A stretch of 64,000 nt of DNA from Paraphysomonas bandaiensis (Eukaryota; Chrysophyceae), in the NCBI GenBank assembly GCA_965644295.1, contig CBFFRP010000375.1, positions 1-64,000 on the forward strand, in the 5' to 3' direction. Made by a program: the position numbers and the translations under genes. The notes under the pieces were generated by a model. The model saw nothing but the letters and a program-made list of their open reading frames with translations, was not told the DNA's origin and did no database searches. Shown piece after piece: positions 47,314-58,980 of the stretch (its first letter is position 1; every line of letters begins with the position of its first letter).

Positions 47314-50300
47314 TGGTAGCGAGTGATAGTTGTAGGGATGGGGAAGATGACAAGAAGCTACGGTTTGACAAGAACCAAGCAGACTATTCAGCGAGAAAAA
47401 TCAAGATGCATCTAATGAAGAAAAACCGAAACCATCTTGGCTTGGAGGACCCGCCAGCCGGAGGAAGGAATTTAGAGTCATGGAGAGAGCGTAATGATAC
47501 CTGTGTTAGTACTATTTGGGAGGCTTGCGAGCATGACCCTGATGTGTTGGAGGTAGCCAATCAATATTTGGAGGGGAAGGCAATTTTACCTGCTGATGAT
47601 CCTGCTAAGGAGGTGTTATCCAGTGAGCTCCTTCAGACACTGGTTGATAGGTTCAGAGGCGAGATTGGGACTGTATTGGAGAAGACTACGGCAGAATACC
47701 ATTCGTTCAAAATAAGGCCGGGGGAAAAGGTGTCTGTTGGGGTAGATCGACTGAACGGTATAATCCAGAAGCTCATAAAATTGGGACAACCGCAGACAGA
47801 GGCAAGTAAATTAGCAAAGATAAAAGCAGCGCTGCAGATAGAGGAATTACATGATTTATGGATGTCGGTAGCGATGATGCCTAAAGCAACAACTACATTT
47901 GATTCGGTGAAAGAGGCTTGTGAAGAGTATGACGAGGCTATGACGCAGCTGAAGAAACTAAAGGGAGACAAATCTGAAGAGATCAATTTTACGGCGTCGA
48001 AGGAGCCAGTGGTTTGTTCATTTTGTCGGAAGAAGGGACATGTAGCAGCGAATTGTTATGCTAAGGAACGACAAAGAAAAATGGATAAGTTCAAAAGAAA
48101 AGGGAAGACAAAGGAAAAGGCTTCGAAGAGTGTGCAGCAGCCAGGTTCAAAGGATTATACTGGTTGTCATATCTGTGGAGATTTTAGTCATAAAGCCCGA
48201 CAGTGCAAGTCGAAAAAACGGAAGAACATAAAAAACCCGGATAATGAGAATCCTCGAAAATCGAACAGGAAATTCGAGACAGAATGGAAGAAATACGTCA
48301 ACGACGGAGAGTCGTCGGATGATGAAGCGAATATGTTTGGAGAAGAGGTTTTGCTATCGGTGGATACGTCGGAAGAACCTCGTGTATATCTGGACAGTTG
48401 TGCAAGTAAAAGACTGTTTATAGTAAAGGATAAAATTGCACTGGAGTCATTTACTCCTGAGTTTGGGGCAATCCAACTAACTAGAAAGGGTTCTCAATTG
48501 GAGACACAGGGGGCTGGTACATTCGGGGAATGGAGAGACATCAGAGTTAGTGAAGAAGCGGTGAAGAACATTGTGTCAGGAGGGATGCTGAGATCAATGG
48601 GATACGGATTACAACTGCTTCGAAAGCCTAAAATCGTGGAATTGGACTCTGGAAACGAGGTGTTGACTGGAGAGTACGATGAGCATGGAGGGATGCCGTA
48701 TGTGGACTTGATGGAGGTGTTAAATCTGCCAAATGTGTCTATGTGCAATCAGATGGAGGAGGTAAATTTGTCGGATAATACAGGACAAGATGCGTTGGAT
48801 CGCTTACATGAGCGTACTGGACATGTCTCGAAATCGAAGTTATTAGAAGCTCACCGACACATGTTATTCAGAGGATCAGGACTACAACGACATCACCTTT
48901 CGAAGGCAAAGGAGAAGAGTTGCAAGAAACCCCTGTGTAAATGGTGTGCCAAGGCGAAGATAACCAGGCATTCGTTCAAATCACGGGACAACGAAGAGCT
49001 AAGCGCAGTCAGGTTTCTGGAACGAGTGACAGCGGACATCTCAGTCTACCTGAATTGTGAATCCAGACAAGGGTATAAGTACGTGCTCCTATTCACGGAC
49101 TTAGCAACAAAGATGATATGGGAATATGGATTGAGGACTCGAAGCGGAGAGGAGGTGTTCAAATGTCTACGACACTTGTGCGAGGTCCACTTAGTGAAGT
49201 ACGAGGGGTGGAACCGTATAGTGGAGTATCATGCCGATGGAGGATCCGAACTTATTAGTCAGCAGATAAGAGAGTATCTGTTGCAGCGATATGGGACTCG
49301 GGTGTCACATACAACACGAGACACGCCAGAGCTCAACGCGGTGTCTGAGAGGAAATTCCGAACAATTGGGGAGATGACACTGACGATGTTGACGGCATCT
49401 GGACTTCCAAAGTCGTTCTGGTTTGATGCTTATCAAACTGCATGTTACATTGTGCGACGAATGCCAACTCGGACGTGGCAAGGATGGATGTCTCCATATG
49501 AGTGTGTCCCAGGGGGAGCGTTCCCAGCCTATCGTGGCTACGGAAATGGGGGTGCAAAGCATATGTGCTAACACCCAAGGCCGACAGGAGGAAGGACTGG
49601 GAGGACAAAGCAATGACAGGTTATTTCATAGGGTATCCAGCTGATCGAAAAGGATACAAGGTGCTAGTGGGGGACACCGTAGTACACTCTGTACATGTAT
49701 TATTTGATGAATCGGTACCTGAGAGGTCTCAGGATTATTATAGAGAGCTGGAGGAGGCTCAAGTGGCTATAGATCCCGAGGCTCGTCAACCGGGTGAGTT
49801 TGAGTATCTTATCGGAAAGCACCATGAGGATGGTGGTCTGCTATACAAGACTAACAGAGTGGTGATAAGGAAGGGACTTATTGTGGGATACCGGTCGTTG
49901 GTTACTGGTAACCAGGTTCAAGTGGAGGATAAAACTCCTATTCATATTGCTGACATCAAGAAGATGACAGAGGATCTTGCGCAGAGGGTGGTTAGGGCCA
50001 GAGTTACTGACAACCGTGACGGCGGTATCAGCGGAGTGGTGCCACAGCAGTCGGAAAGTGGGCAGGTGCAGCCCCAGGCTGACTCAGCATTACCTTCGGG
50101 GGAAGGGACCCCTGCCGAGAATCATCCGCACGGCAAACGCGCAAGAACTCCAAGGACGGTAACGAATGTGTCGGTGTTAGGACAAATCCATCATTTGAGT
50201 GATGAGAGTGATGTGAGTGACCTTTTACAGGAGGCAGACTCAGTGTGGATGTCAGCGGAAGAGTCGACAGTGCCTCAGACACATCGTGAGTCCTTGGAGA

Positions 50301-51894
50301 GTGCCGAGCACAGGGAGTGGAGACGAGCTCGCCGTGTAGAGCGAGAGGGTTTGGCGAAGCGAGATACCATGGAGGTGACTCGTATACCGGACGGAGTCGT
50401 CCCACTGCACTCCAAGTACGTCTATGGAAAGAAGTACGATAAGGAGGGAGAGGTCCGCCGATATAAGGCTCGTCTTGTAGCAATCGGTTGTGGACAGCAG
50501 TCGAGTGGTTGGGCGAACCATTTCGCACCCGTTGTTAAGGGGGTAACAGTGCGACTGTTAATCGCCATAGCTTTCGTGATGAACATGGTAATTCATCAAC
50601 TGGATGTGTCTAACGCATTTCTATATGCAGATATAGAGGGGGATGTATATATGAAGGCAACTCCGGACTTTCAGCTGCCTGAGGGGTACTGCTTTAAGTT
50701 GAAGAAGTCGTTATACGGGCTTCGGAGTTCCCCGCGGTCGTGGTGGAAAACATTGGATAAATTCATACGATCTATGCATTTTAAACCATGTGTATTAGAC
50801 CCGTGTTTGTATTATCAGTATAAGGGCGATGAATTGATATTATTAACGATATATGTGGATGATATCCTAGTGTTAGGTCGTGATGTCAACATAGTGAAGG
50901 ATATTAAAGCTCAACTGTGTGCCCGGTTTGATATGAAGGATATGGGCGAGATGGAACATTTTCTGAATGTTCGAGTCACAAGAACGCCAGAGTATATTCG
51001 TCTTGACCAATCAGTATATGCGGCTAAGATCTTAGAAAAGTTTGAAAAGTATCTTGGGTCACCGCGAAAGGTACGGAAGAGTCCTCTACCGGCGGAAGCA
51101 ATGGATTTAGTGGCAAAAGGGGCACGGCATGAGCATACCGAGGAGGAACAGCTTATAGTAGATAACTTCCCATATCGGCCGCTGATAGGTGCATTACTAT
51201 ATCTATCGATGAACACGAGGCCGGATATTGCCTATGCAGTGGGAGTACTGTCTCGGTTCAGTAATAAGGTGAATATTGAAGTATGCAAGCTATTAACACA
51301 TGTATGGCAATATATTCGTGGTTCTATTGACAAAGGGATTCAATATGGGAGTAGACGGTTCGACTTCCATATGTTTACTGACGCGGATTGGGCGGGAGAT
51401 CAGCTCTCCAGGAAGTCCACGTCGGGGTACGTTGGGTTTGCAGCGGGAGGGCCTATAGTCTGGCAGTCCAAACTGCAGACGACAGTGGCAACGTCAAGCA
51501 TGCAGTCTGAGTATCAGTGTATTTACTCGGGTCTCCAAGAAGTGCTATGGGTTCGGGGGTGACGGGTGAGATTAAGTTGAGGCTCATCAAACCCACACCA
51601 TTCTTCATCGACAGTCAGAGTGCCCAGGATTTGGCCGAAAACCCAGTGTTTCACAAGAAGTCGAAGCACATTGAGATTAAGTATCACATGGTGAGAGAGC
51701 ACGTGGATCCCAATCAGTTCAATACGATTAAGTTAGTGCATGTGCATACATCGCAACAAGCAGCAGATATTTATACAAAGTCATTGGTTGGTTTATCATA
51801 TATGGAGCAGAGAAAGAGAAATCTTGGAGAGAAAGTTAAGAGTTCCACTGAAGTGATTAATGAGGGACCAAGGGATAAAAGAAGGCGCAAGTAG
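47298..51894 (+). CDS. Copia gag-pol polyprotein, two frame breaks
   Basis: Three overlapping frames (47298-49571, 49502-51562, 51517-51894) carry one continuous polyprotein. Frame 1 has a gag capsid-like region and two CCHC knuckles (CSFCRKKGHVAANC, CHICGDFSHKARQC). It continues with a protease with YLDSCASKRLF (DSC for the usual DSG), the pre-integrase HERTGH...CKWC motif, and the integrase DDE core (TADIS, HADGGSE, NAVSERKFRTI). Frame 2 has reverse transcriptase (QLDVSNAFLYADIEGDVYM and YVDDILVL) and most of RNase H (FTDADWAGD, STSGYVGF). Frame 3 ends RNase H (FIDSQSAQDLAENPVF, HTSQQAADIYTKSL). Both breaks behave like loss of one G in a G5 run (49512-49516 and 51555-51559). It could be dead by two slips or intact but misread. 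The first ATG lies in the LTR. Confidence 0.93.
47314..47325 (+). other. Primer-binding site
   Basis: TGGTAGCGAGTG follows the LTR with no gap. TGG pairs with the CCA end of a tRNA, and TGGTAGCG resembles the initiator-Met PBS of yeast Ty1 (TGGTAGCGCC). It lies inside the gag reading frame. Confidence 0.8.
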
Positions 51895-52010
51895 GTACTG
51901 AGTTTTTTAGACAGAGGTTTAGACTTAGAGATGAGTCTATTTTACTGTCAAGAATTTTTTTATCTCAGGCATTCAATAGCTGGGAGGCGTCATAAGTACA
52001 ACACTCAATT

Positions 52011-52019
52011 GAGGGGGAG
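52011..52019 (+). other. Polypurine tract
   Basis: GAGGGGGAG directly precedes the 3' LTR, the expected plus-strand primer site. Confidence 0.88.
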
Positions 52020-52312
52020 TGTTGAGATCTGAAGATTCTATATACTTGCAATTGAGTGCAGTATTATGTGAGATGCAAGGATCGAAAGATATATATGTAA
52101 TTAGTACATTATATTATGTAGTATGAAACTGAAGTAGAAGTGGATGACTATACAGGATACGATCACTGAGTGGGTGGTTTGTACACTATAGTAGTAAATG
52201 AATGGTGTTGAACACATCGAACACAACTTAGGTTCTTTATCATGTAATGTTTATAATTTCATCTTATCAGTTGAGAATAGTAAACCTTAGCAAATAATGT
52301 CAACTTCTGTTA
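52020..52312 (+). repeat. 3' LTR
   Basis: 293 bp, identical by eye to 47021-47313, followed by the GCAAA duplication at 52313-52317. Confidence 0.95.
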
Positions 52313-54303
52313 GCAAATACTGGAGAGCAGCACACAGGAAAGGAATGCTTATTAATGATGATAATGATAAGATAATAGTAGATGTAGTTTTGTTTGATTC
52401 CGGTTCGAGTAATGATAATTTTATTTCTAAGGCATATATGGATGAGGTGGGAGATAAGTTGAAGAAATTTGTTGTGGAAAGACCAATACGAGTCAGAGTA
52501 GCTAATGGGAAAGATGTGCATATACAAGGTTATATTCCTGTTATGGTGCAGTTTAAGGATTAGGAAAAGACTTACAGTGCAAAATTGAATCTATACATAC
52601 TGGATGGACTAACTAAGGAAATTATAATAGGCTTGCCGGCGATATGTGAACATTTTTCAGAGTTGTTTTGCAAGATGGTTCGGTCGACTAGTAGTGTAGA
52701 AACAACTACTACTATAATGTATTTGGATTTACCTACTGGTGGAGGGTGTGAAGTGAACTATGCTATAGAGGATTTTGAAACGAAATATGATCAAATCACT
52801 AGAGCTACAACACGTGAACCATGGGATAATCCAGTTCCAGTAATAGCTCCAGAGGATGAGATGATGCCTGAACCTTGTTCTTTTGGTGGTCTTGTAAACT
52901 TCATGGAGATGTCAGTTGAGGAAGCACAGGAGGAGTATCTGAATAATTTGGAACAAAAAAGTTAATCCTGAGTTTGCAAAACAGACGAAGTTTTAGAATT
53001 GTTAAAAACATTGGGCATACAAGTGTTTGTACCTAGGGAGTGGACTGGTATTAGAATGACTCCACTTAAACTCAAATGCAAGTCAACGATACCAGATCGC
53101 ATTAAGCCCATGCGAAGGGTTCCTCCGAAATTGTACGATAGGACCAAGCAGGAGTTTGAAAGAATGTTAAAATATTTCTACAAGAAGAGTATGAGTCCAT
53201 ATGCGTCGCCTATTGTAGTTGCACCAAAGGCAACAAAACCATTTATAAGAATTTGTGGTGACTATCATATTGTCAATCTACAGATGGAGAGCCCACACTA
53301 TCCTATTCCAGATGTTTCAAAGAGTTACATAAGGCAGCCGGTTTCAAAGTTTTTGTTGATCTTGATATATGTAATGCATTTCATGGTATACCTTTGGATG
53401 ACAGTACATCAGCGTTATTATCAGTGCAAACCCCGTGGGGGCAATTCGAACCGAAGTTCCTGCCGGCTAGTGGAGTGCTAATGATGGTGATGTCTGAAAT
53501 ATTCAGTGATTATACCGAATGGATGATTGTCATATTTGACAATATGCTGATATTAGCGAACGATTATGATGATGCCTACACTAAGTTGGAATTGGTCCTA
53601 TTACGTTGCAAAGAATATAATGTCGTGTTGAAGTTATCTAAGAGTAAGTTCGGATATTCTTCAGTGGAGTTCTTTGGATATTTGTGTTAGGATAATACTT
53701 ATGCGCTGACGCAAGAACGAAAGGATTCGGTCAATTCAATTACTTTTCCGGAAGGTTCGAACAAAACTAAACAAATGCAACGGTTCTTAGGAGCAGCAGT
53801 GTATTTCAAACCGTTTATAATGAACTACAGCCAACTAACTCATAGACTCATTGACATGACCAAAAAAGACTTTGATTGGACAGAAGCGAGTTGGAATGTT
53901 GACTACAGGAAGGAGTTTGAATTCTATATGTCCGGATTATAATTTACGATGGCTTTTGATGACTGATGCTTCAGACTATGCCTGTGGTGGAGTATTGATT
54001 CAAATTGCAATCTCAGGTGAGGGTGTTGAGTTGTTTCAAGTCAACCAATTCAATGAAATGGTCCATTATTGATAAGGAGTGTTTTGGAGCGTTCTATAGC
54101 ATGTATAAACTGTCATATTATGTTCGGGGTAAACACTTAAACAATGTGCTCATGGATCATGCCAATCTGAGACGTATTGGCATCCTTTGTATATTTTTGT
54201 TCAAAGATGCCTCTAATATTGAGATAACAATTATATGTATTCCAGCTCTAGTTGTACTTCAGGAATATAGAGAAATTTTGCTACAATTTATTTCCGAAAA
54301 ATA
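52313..54303 (+). pseudogene. Ty3/Gypsy-like pol remnant, 3' side of Copia insertion
   Basis: This continues the element cut at 47020. It has an aspartic protease (KIIVDVVLFDSGSSNDNFIS), a linker, reverse transcriptase (MRRVPPKLYDRTKQEFERML, SPYASPIVVAPKATKPFIRI, then the catalytic box as VIFDNML in place of the usual YIDD), a connection piece (FLGAAVYFKPFI) and RNase H (WLLMTDASDYACGGVLIQ). Stops at 52561-52563, 52963-52965 and 53688-53690 and several frameshifts break it. The second catalytic Asp of RT is Asn. No integrase or 3' LTR follows before the minisatellite at 54341. It is a dead copy. Confidence 0.85.
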
Positions 54304-54340
54304 AGATGCTAAGGCTTTTTTGAGGTAGATTTTCCTTGAT

Positions 54341-54480
54341 AACAGGGAATTTTGGTTAATAACAGGGATTTTTGGTTGATAACAGGGAATTTTGGTTAAT
54401 AACAGGGATTTTTGGTTGATAACAGGGATTTTTGGTTGATAACAGGGAATTTTGGTTGATAACAAGGGTTTATAGGATTT
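54341..54480. repeat. Minisatellite, 20-bp unit, seven copies
   Basis: Exactly 20-bp units (AACAGGGAATTTTGGTTAAT type) run from 54341 with no length change. Two variants, ...GGAATTTTGGTTAAT and ...GGGATTTTTGGTTGAT, mostly alternate; the last unit is decayed. It lies between the retroelement remnant and MCM9. Confidence 0.92.
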
Positions 54481-54736
54481 CTTTTGGAGGACAACTACAG
54501 TACTGTTGATTTCGAAGTTTTCAAGTATTTTTCATGCATTCGTAAAAAAAACAGGATTTTGTACAAACATTCAAGGTATTTACAGCAGTACATTGAAGAA
54601 AATTCATGTTTTCTAGAGCTTTATGAATACGACATATGTGTACATGAGTGTGTACAATCACTTAACCATTCCTCAATAATATCCCCGTATATGTTAAGAT
54701 ATCACTATATATATGAGGTAAGTTACATATTTCTGA

Positions 54737-57692
54737 ATGGGCGATTTGCTAGTCAATAGCGACCCTAAGTCACTGCCTCCAGAGTCATACAGAGCACTGT
54801 ATAAGGACTTCTTAATGTACGTATGAATATATATATATACACACACGTTATTTATATATATAACATGCTATATATACATATTACAGACAATTTAAATACT
54901 CTGAAGTGACTGATATAACCAATCAAATCACTGGACCAGAAGAACACATATCGTTAATCATATCTGCTCAAGATTTAATATGTTTCGACTCCTCATTAGC
55001 GTTTCATACGATTCATTATCCGAATCTTTTAATACCTGTATTCGAAGAGGCTCTTATTGAGTTACAGTGTTCTCTTATCGATACATATCATTCAAATGAT
55101 TTGACTAAAAGAACAGTTAAACATCTCTGTCATATTCGGATAACTGAATTGCCCCCCATATCAGAGCTCTCGAAGATGACTATCGGACAGTTGAGATCAT
55201 TTGAAATAGAAAAGTTAGTCCAGATTACAGGTACAGTCATAAGGACAGGATCTGTTCAAATGCTGAAAGTTTCAAAGGAGTATGAATGTACGAATACGAA
55301 GTGTGGCTTCAGGTTTAGAGTGAGGGCAGATCCGGAGCAGGGAAATGTTTTGCCCCAACCCAGACGTTGCCCCTCCACTGCGATCCCGATAGATGATGGT
55401 GGGAACCGCAAGAGGTGTACTAGTACTAGTTTTCGGGAGGTGGAAGGATCTGGAGAGTGCGTGGACTACCAAGAGATTAAAATTCAAGACCAAATGGAGA
55501 GGTTAGCAGCAGGCCATTCTCCACAATCTATATATGTAGTACTGGAGGCGGACTTGGTCGACAAATGCAACCCAGGAGATGACGTTATAGTGGTAGGAAC
55601 ACTGGTGAGGAGATGGAGGTCAGTACGGACTGGCTCGCGATGCCAAGTCACAACCTCATTGAAGGCCAACAGGTCGTACCTTCTGTAAGTGCATCACACT
55701 GCTCACTCATTTTACAGTATACGGTCTTTACACGAAGGAAAAAGACGCAGCGTTGCTAAGTACGATTTTTCTGTATTCGCCAACCGTTGGAAAGCTAAAT
55801 GTAAAGATGGAATTGGAAGCACACTGCTGGAGCGGGATAGAATACTGCGTGCAGTATGTCCTCAGCTACATGGGATGGCTATAGTTAAGCTCTGTCTGCT
55901 ATTGACACTTATAGGGGGATCGACTGCGGCCGCCTCTGGACCCTCTCAATACCGCCGACGATGCCAGAGTCACATGCTCGTTGTAGGGGACCCCGGCAGT
56001 GGTAAGAGTCAACTCCTGCGGTTTGCTTCTTCGCTTCTTCCCAGATCTGTATGCACCACAGGGGTTGGTACTACAGGTGCAGGCCTTACATGCACTGCCG
56101 TCAGAGAGGGGAGCGAGTGGTCAGTGGAGGCAGGGGCTCTCGTGCTGGCAAACGACGGTGTATGTTGCATTGATGAGTTTTCAAGTATTAAGGAACAAGA
56201 TAGGGCAACAATACATGAAGCCATGGAACAGCAGACCTGCTCAGGTAGAGTACTTATAGTTGTTGTAGACATACTCTTTTTACACTGGCAATGCAGTGGC
56301 CAAAGCGGGGTTAGTAGTGAAGCTGAACACACGATGCTCTGTGATTGCGGTGTGCAACCCGAAGGGGTCCTATGATTTGTGTAGTGATGTCACAACCAAT
56401 ACGGCAATCGCGGCGCCCCTCCTGAGTAGGTTTGATCTGGTGCTGGTCCTTCTCGATATCCCACAGAAGGAGTGGGATAGGGACATTTCTACTGCGCTGC
56501 TATTGCAGGCGGTAAACGGGCCACGAAGTGCACAATCAGTTCCTGGGTCGGGTGACAATTTCTGGACCGTGGAAACACTGAGGAAGTACGTTATGGTTAT
56601 TCGAGACCGTCTGCAGCCCACGATGACCACTGAAGCGAGGTATTTCTTATATCTTTAGTAATATGACTGAAGTATTTTAGGTGCCTCTTGGTGAGTTAAA
56701 TATAACTTCAAACACGAAACTTATGGAAGCGTTATTTATTTGTTTAGATGCGGTACTATCAGATGCAAAGGCAGAAGACCGATCGCTCTTCTGCGCGCAC
56801 TACTGTTCGGCTTCTTGAAAGCTCTATGCGCCTTGCAGAAGCACATGCGAAGCTGATGTTTCGAGAGGAAGTTTTGGTACAGGTATGTCTCTCTTGTTTA
56901 CATGTAATGTGTCACATCGTTGATATAGGATGCTGTGGTGTCAATATACTGCATGGAGCTGTCCTCTCATCCGGGGTGCTCTCTTGGTGAGTGGCGCATC
57001 GAGAAACGTTTTTCTTATTGTCAAGCAATTGTCTTTACTTGCAGATAGGAGCAGGATATCGCCGTTGCGGGCTGATTTTCCTTCTGATCCTGAAGCTGAT
57101 TACGTGAATATCGAAGACAATGTGTTTTTGACTCTACAGTACACAAGGTACGGTGTTAGTCAGTACCTCGATGCTCTAATTTTGTCGATAGGGCGATGTT
57201 AAAAGTCGACGCTTTGAACATTGGAGGGTTAAATGACAATGACTTCGATACCAAATCCGAACGAGACACTACTTTGCCACATGAACGAAACAACTCGAAT
57301 GAGTGCTATTCTTCAAGGAATGGGGACCACTTGCATGCAGAATATTCTGACGAATGTAGACAAGGTACTCCAGTCAAATTTTTGTCAGGTGTTAATGATG
57401 TATTTCAGCGAAGCGACAAAGGTCTCAATCTGAGCGGACAAGTACGGAGCAGAGTACCCCCTCTGATTTCTTTCCAGCTACAGTTGACTCCAATGTCACT
57501 TCTGATTCGGGAGCCGTCTGTAACAGTCATTGTGAGATCCAACATACCGCTTCCAAGCTCCCTGTGAATAATGATGATAGTGGTACACAAGAAATACAAG
57601 CAACGCAAAAGGGTTCTATATGGGAAGCTGTGAAACCGTCATCTTCGGTCAGATTTATGATAGAAAATAGTGATGACGAGAATATATGGTAG
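54737..57692 (+). CDS. MCM9: MCM9-like DNA helicase
   Basis: MCM9 with MCM8 forms a helicase for homologous recombination and mismatch repair. The model joins 54737-54816, 54887-55684, 55718-56244, 56297-56639, 56681-56690, 56748-56882, 56929-56986, 57045-57147, 57192-57421 and 57478-57692 (about 832 aa). Motifs include the N-terminal [10 protein letters not shown], a zinc finger (CTNTKC at 161-166, later Cys), [10 protein letters not shown], Walker A GDPGSGKS (about 383-390), Walker [16 protein letters not shown] and the arginine finger [11 protein letters not shown], then [12 protein letters not shown] and [20 protein letters not shown]. The YQEIKIQ, SVAKAGLV and RTT.RLLES phrases favour MCM9 over other MCMs. 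Exon 5 is 10 nt (56681-56690) and is needed to give EARCLLMRYYQ. Intron 2 is 33 bp with the GTAAGT donor or 45 bp with another. The last intron could instead be 57364-57407. The tail is short against human MCM9. Confidence 0.92.
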
Positions 57693-58980
57693 CTGTTGTG
57701 GTTGTGAGAGAAATTCTCAGTCTAATTTTTGTATTTTTGGAATTTTTTGCTAATCGCTGTTGAGATCATATTGTTATCCCCATTTTCCAGAGCTCGTGGA
57801 TACCATTGGCGGTTATTCTCGGGCCCATCATGTTATGTCTTAAATTTAGGAATCATTAATAGTTGTGTCGACGAAGAAGTATTTGTAGAAGTTATAACAT
57901 TTCTCTTGTTCCGAATACTTATTTTGGAATGGGGCTTATTGATGAAGTTTAATGTGAGCCACGCAACCGTCAGCTCACTTCTTTGATCTTACTTCAAACA
58001 ATGAAATTGAAATATACCGAATGTTTATAACACAAAGCTCACGGATCACTTGTTCACTAGTAATCTTACAGCATCGTGATTATATTAGATAGTCGTTGAA
58101 ATTAAATATTAGTAACACTACAGTGAGCTCGCCCTGATCTTGTACACACCCTGAGACATGTATCATCACTACGCCTATCTTCAGGTACCTCCTGAATTAG
58201 ACCACAAACACTCCGTCATTCCCTACAAAATATGGAGCGTGCCACTAGCCTCCTACGATTTCGTACGATCCAGAAGACGTAATGAAGACCTGACATGACT
58301 AAACTTAGCATGCACTGTTCGGCTTATTGAAAGCGACATGCGCTTTCTTGCTGAAGCCCATGAGAGCTGATGTATCGAGGAAGGTATTGCTACAGGTATG
58401 TCTCTCTTATGTACGTACAATTGTCACAACCATTGTTGATTTAAATGAAACTTTGATACATTGCAACTGCAACCAATCAATAACAGTCAGGGTTTATACA
58501 TATACGGTCAAAGTACTTGGAAGTAGAATTATAATTACGTCCGTACTTATTTCTTCGGTTCCGTCTGTAACTTTCCACTCATGTTTGACTGAGAATATCT
58601 TTAGACAATCTACTTTTGATTATTGAAGCTCTTAGACATTCGCCTGGTGATTGCTATTCGCCTCTCATAACACCTCGACCACCTTCGGGTCAAAATTTTA
58701 ATGAATAGGGCCGAAGTTATCTCTCCGTTAAGAGATATATTGCAAAAAAAAAATGACACAACTTTATAATGGCATAGCTACTACTGTTATTGGTACAACA
58801 AGTATGATGTAAAGTATAGCAAATTAATAAACTTCATAAGCTCGTGGCAAGTGTCACTTCTCTACATATTACCAAATTGATAAAATATCAAACAAACAGA
58901 TGAGATAACTGAACAAAAAGTAATTACTATTCACACTACACTTCTCTTCAGTATCATACAAAATACACCTCCATAACTAT
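57693..58980. other. Intergenic between convergent genes
   Basis: About 1.3 kb between the MCM9 stop and the stop of the large helical-repeat gene. It contains the MCM9 exon-6 fragment (58314-58440). I looked here on the minus strand for PH-BEACH coding sequence and saw none. Confidence 0.6.
58314..58440 (+). pseudogene. Decayed duplicate of MCM9 exon 6 and intron 6
   Basis: The segment matches 56800-56926 with indels. Shared blocks are CTGTTCGGCTT(C/A)TTGAAAGC, ATGCGC, GCTGATGT and CAGGTATGTCTCTCTT, the last running from exon into intron. Because intron sequence is included it is a DNA-level duplication, not a retrocopy. Frameshifts make it non-functional. Confidence 0.85.

Larger units (their letters stand above)
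47021..52312 (+). mobile_element. Ty1/Copia LTR retrotransposon, near-complete, 5292 bp
   Basis: Identical 293-bp direct repeats bound the element, and a 5-bp target duplication flanks it. It has a primer-binding site right after the 5' LTR, a polypurine tract right before the 3' LTR, and gag-protease-integrase-RT-RNase H in Copia order. Two single-base frame breaks, both in G5 runs, are the only visible damage. Identical LTRs mean a recent insertion. It landed in an older Ty3-like remnant and split its gag-protease region. Confidence 0.97.

Noticed and set aside
49502-51562. Programmed ribosomal frameshifting in the Copia element
   Set aside because: The breaks fall in the integrase-RT linker and inside RNase H, not between gag and pol, and both are in G5 runs. 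Slip mutation or base-calling error is more likely than a programmed signal.
54484-54759. 91-codon frame just upstream of MCM9
   Set aside because: It overlaps the MCM9 start in another frame and has no family features; the MCM9 first exon at 54737 explains the locus.
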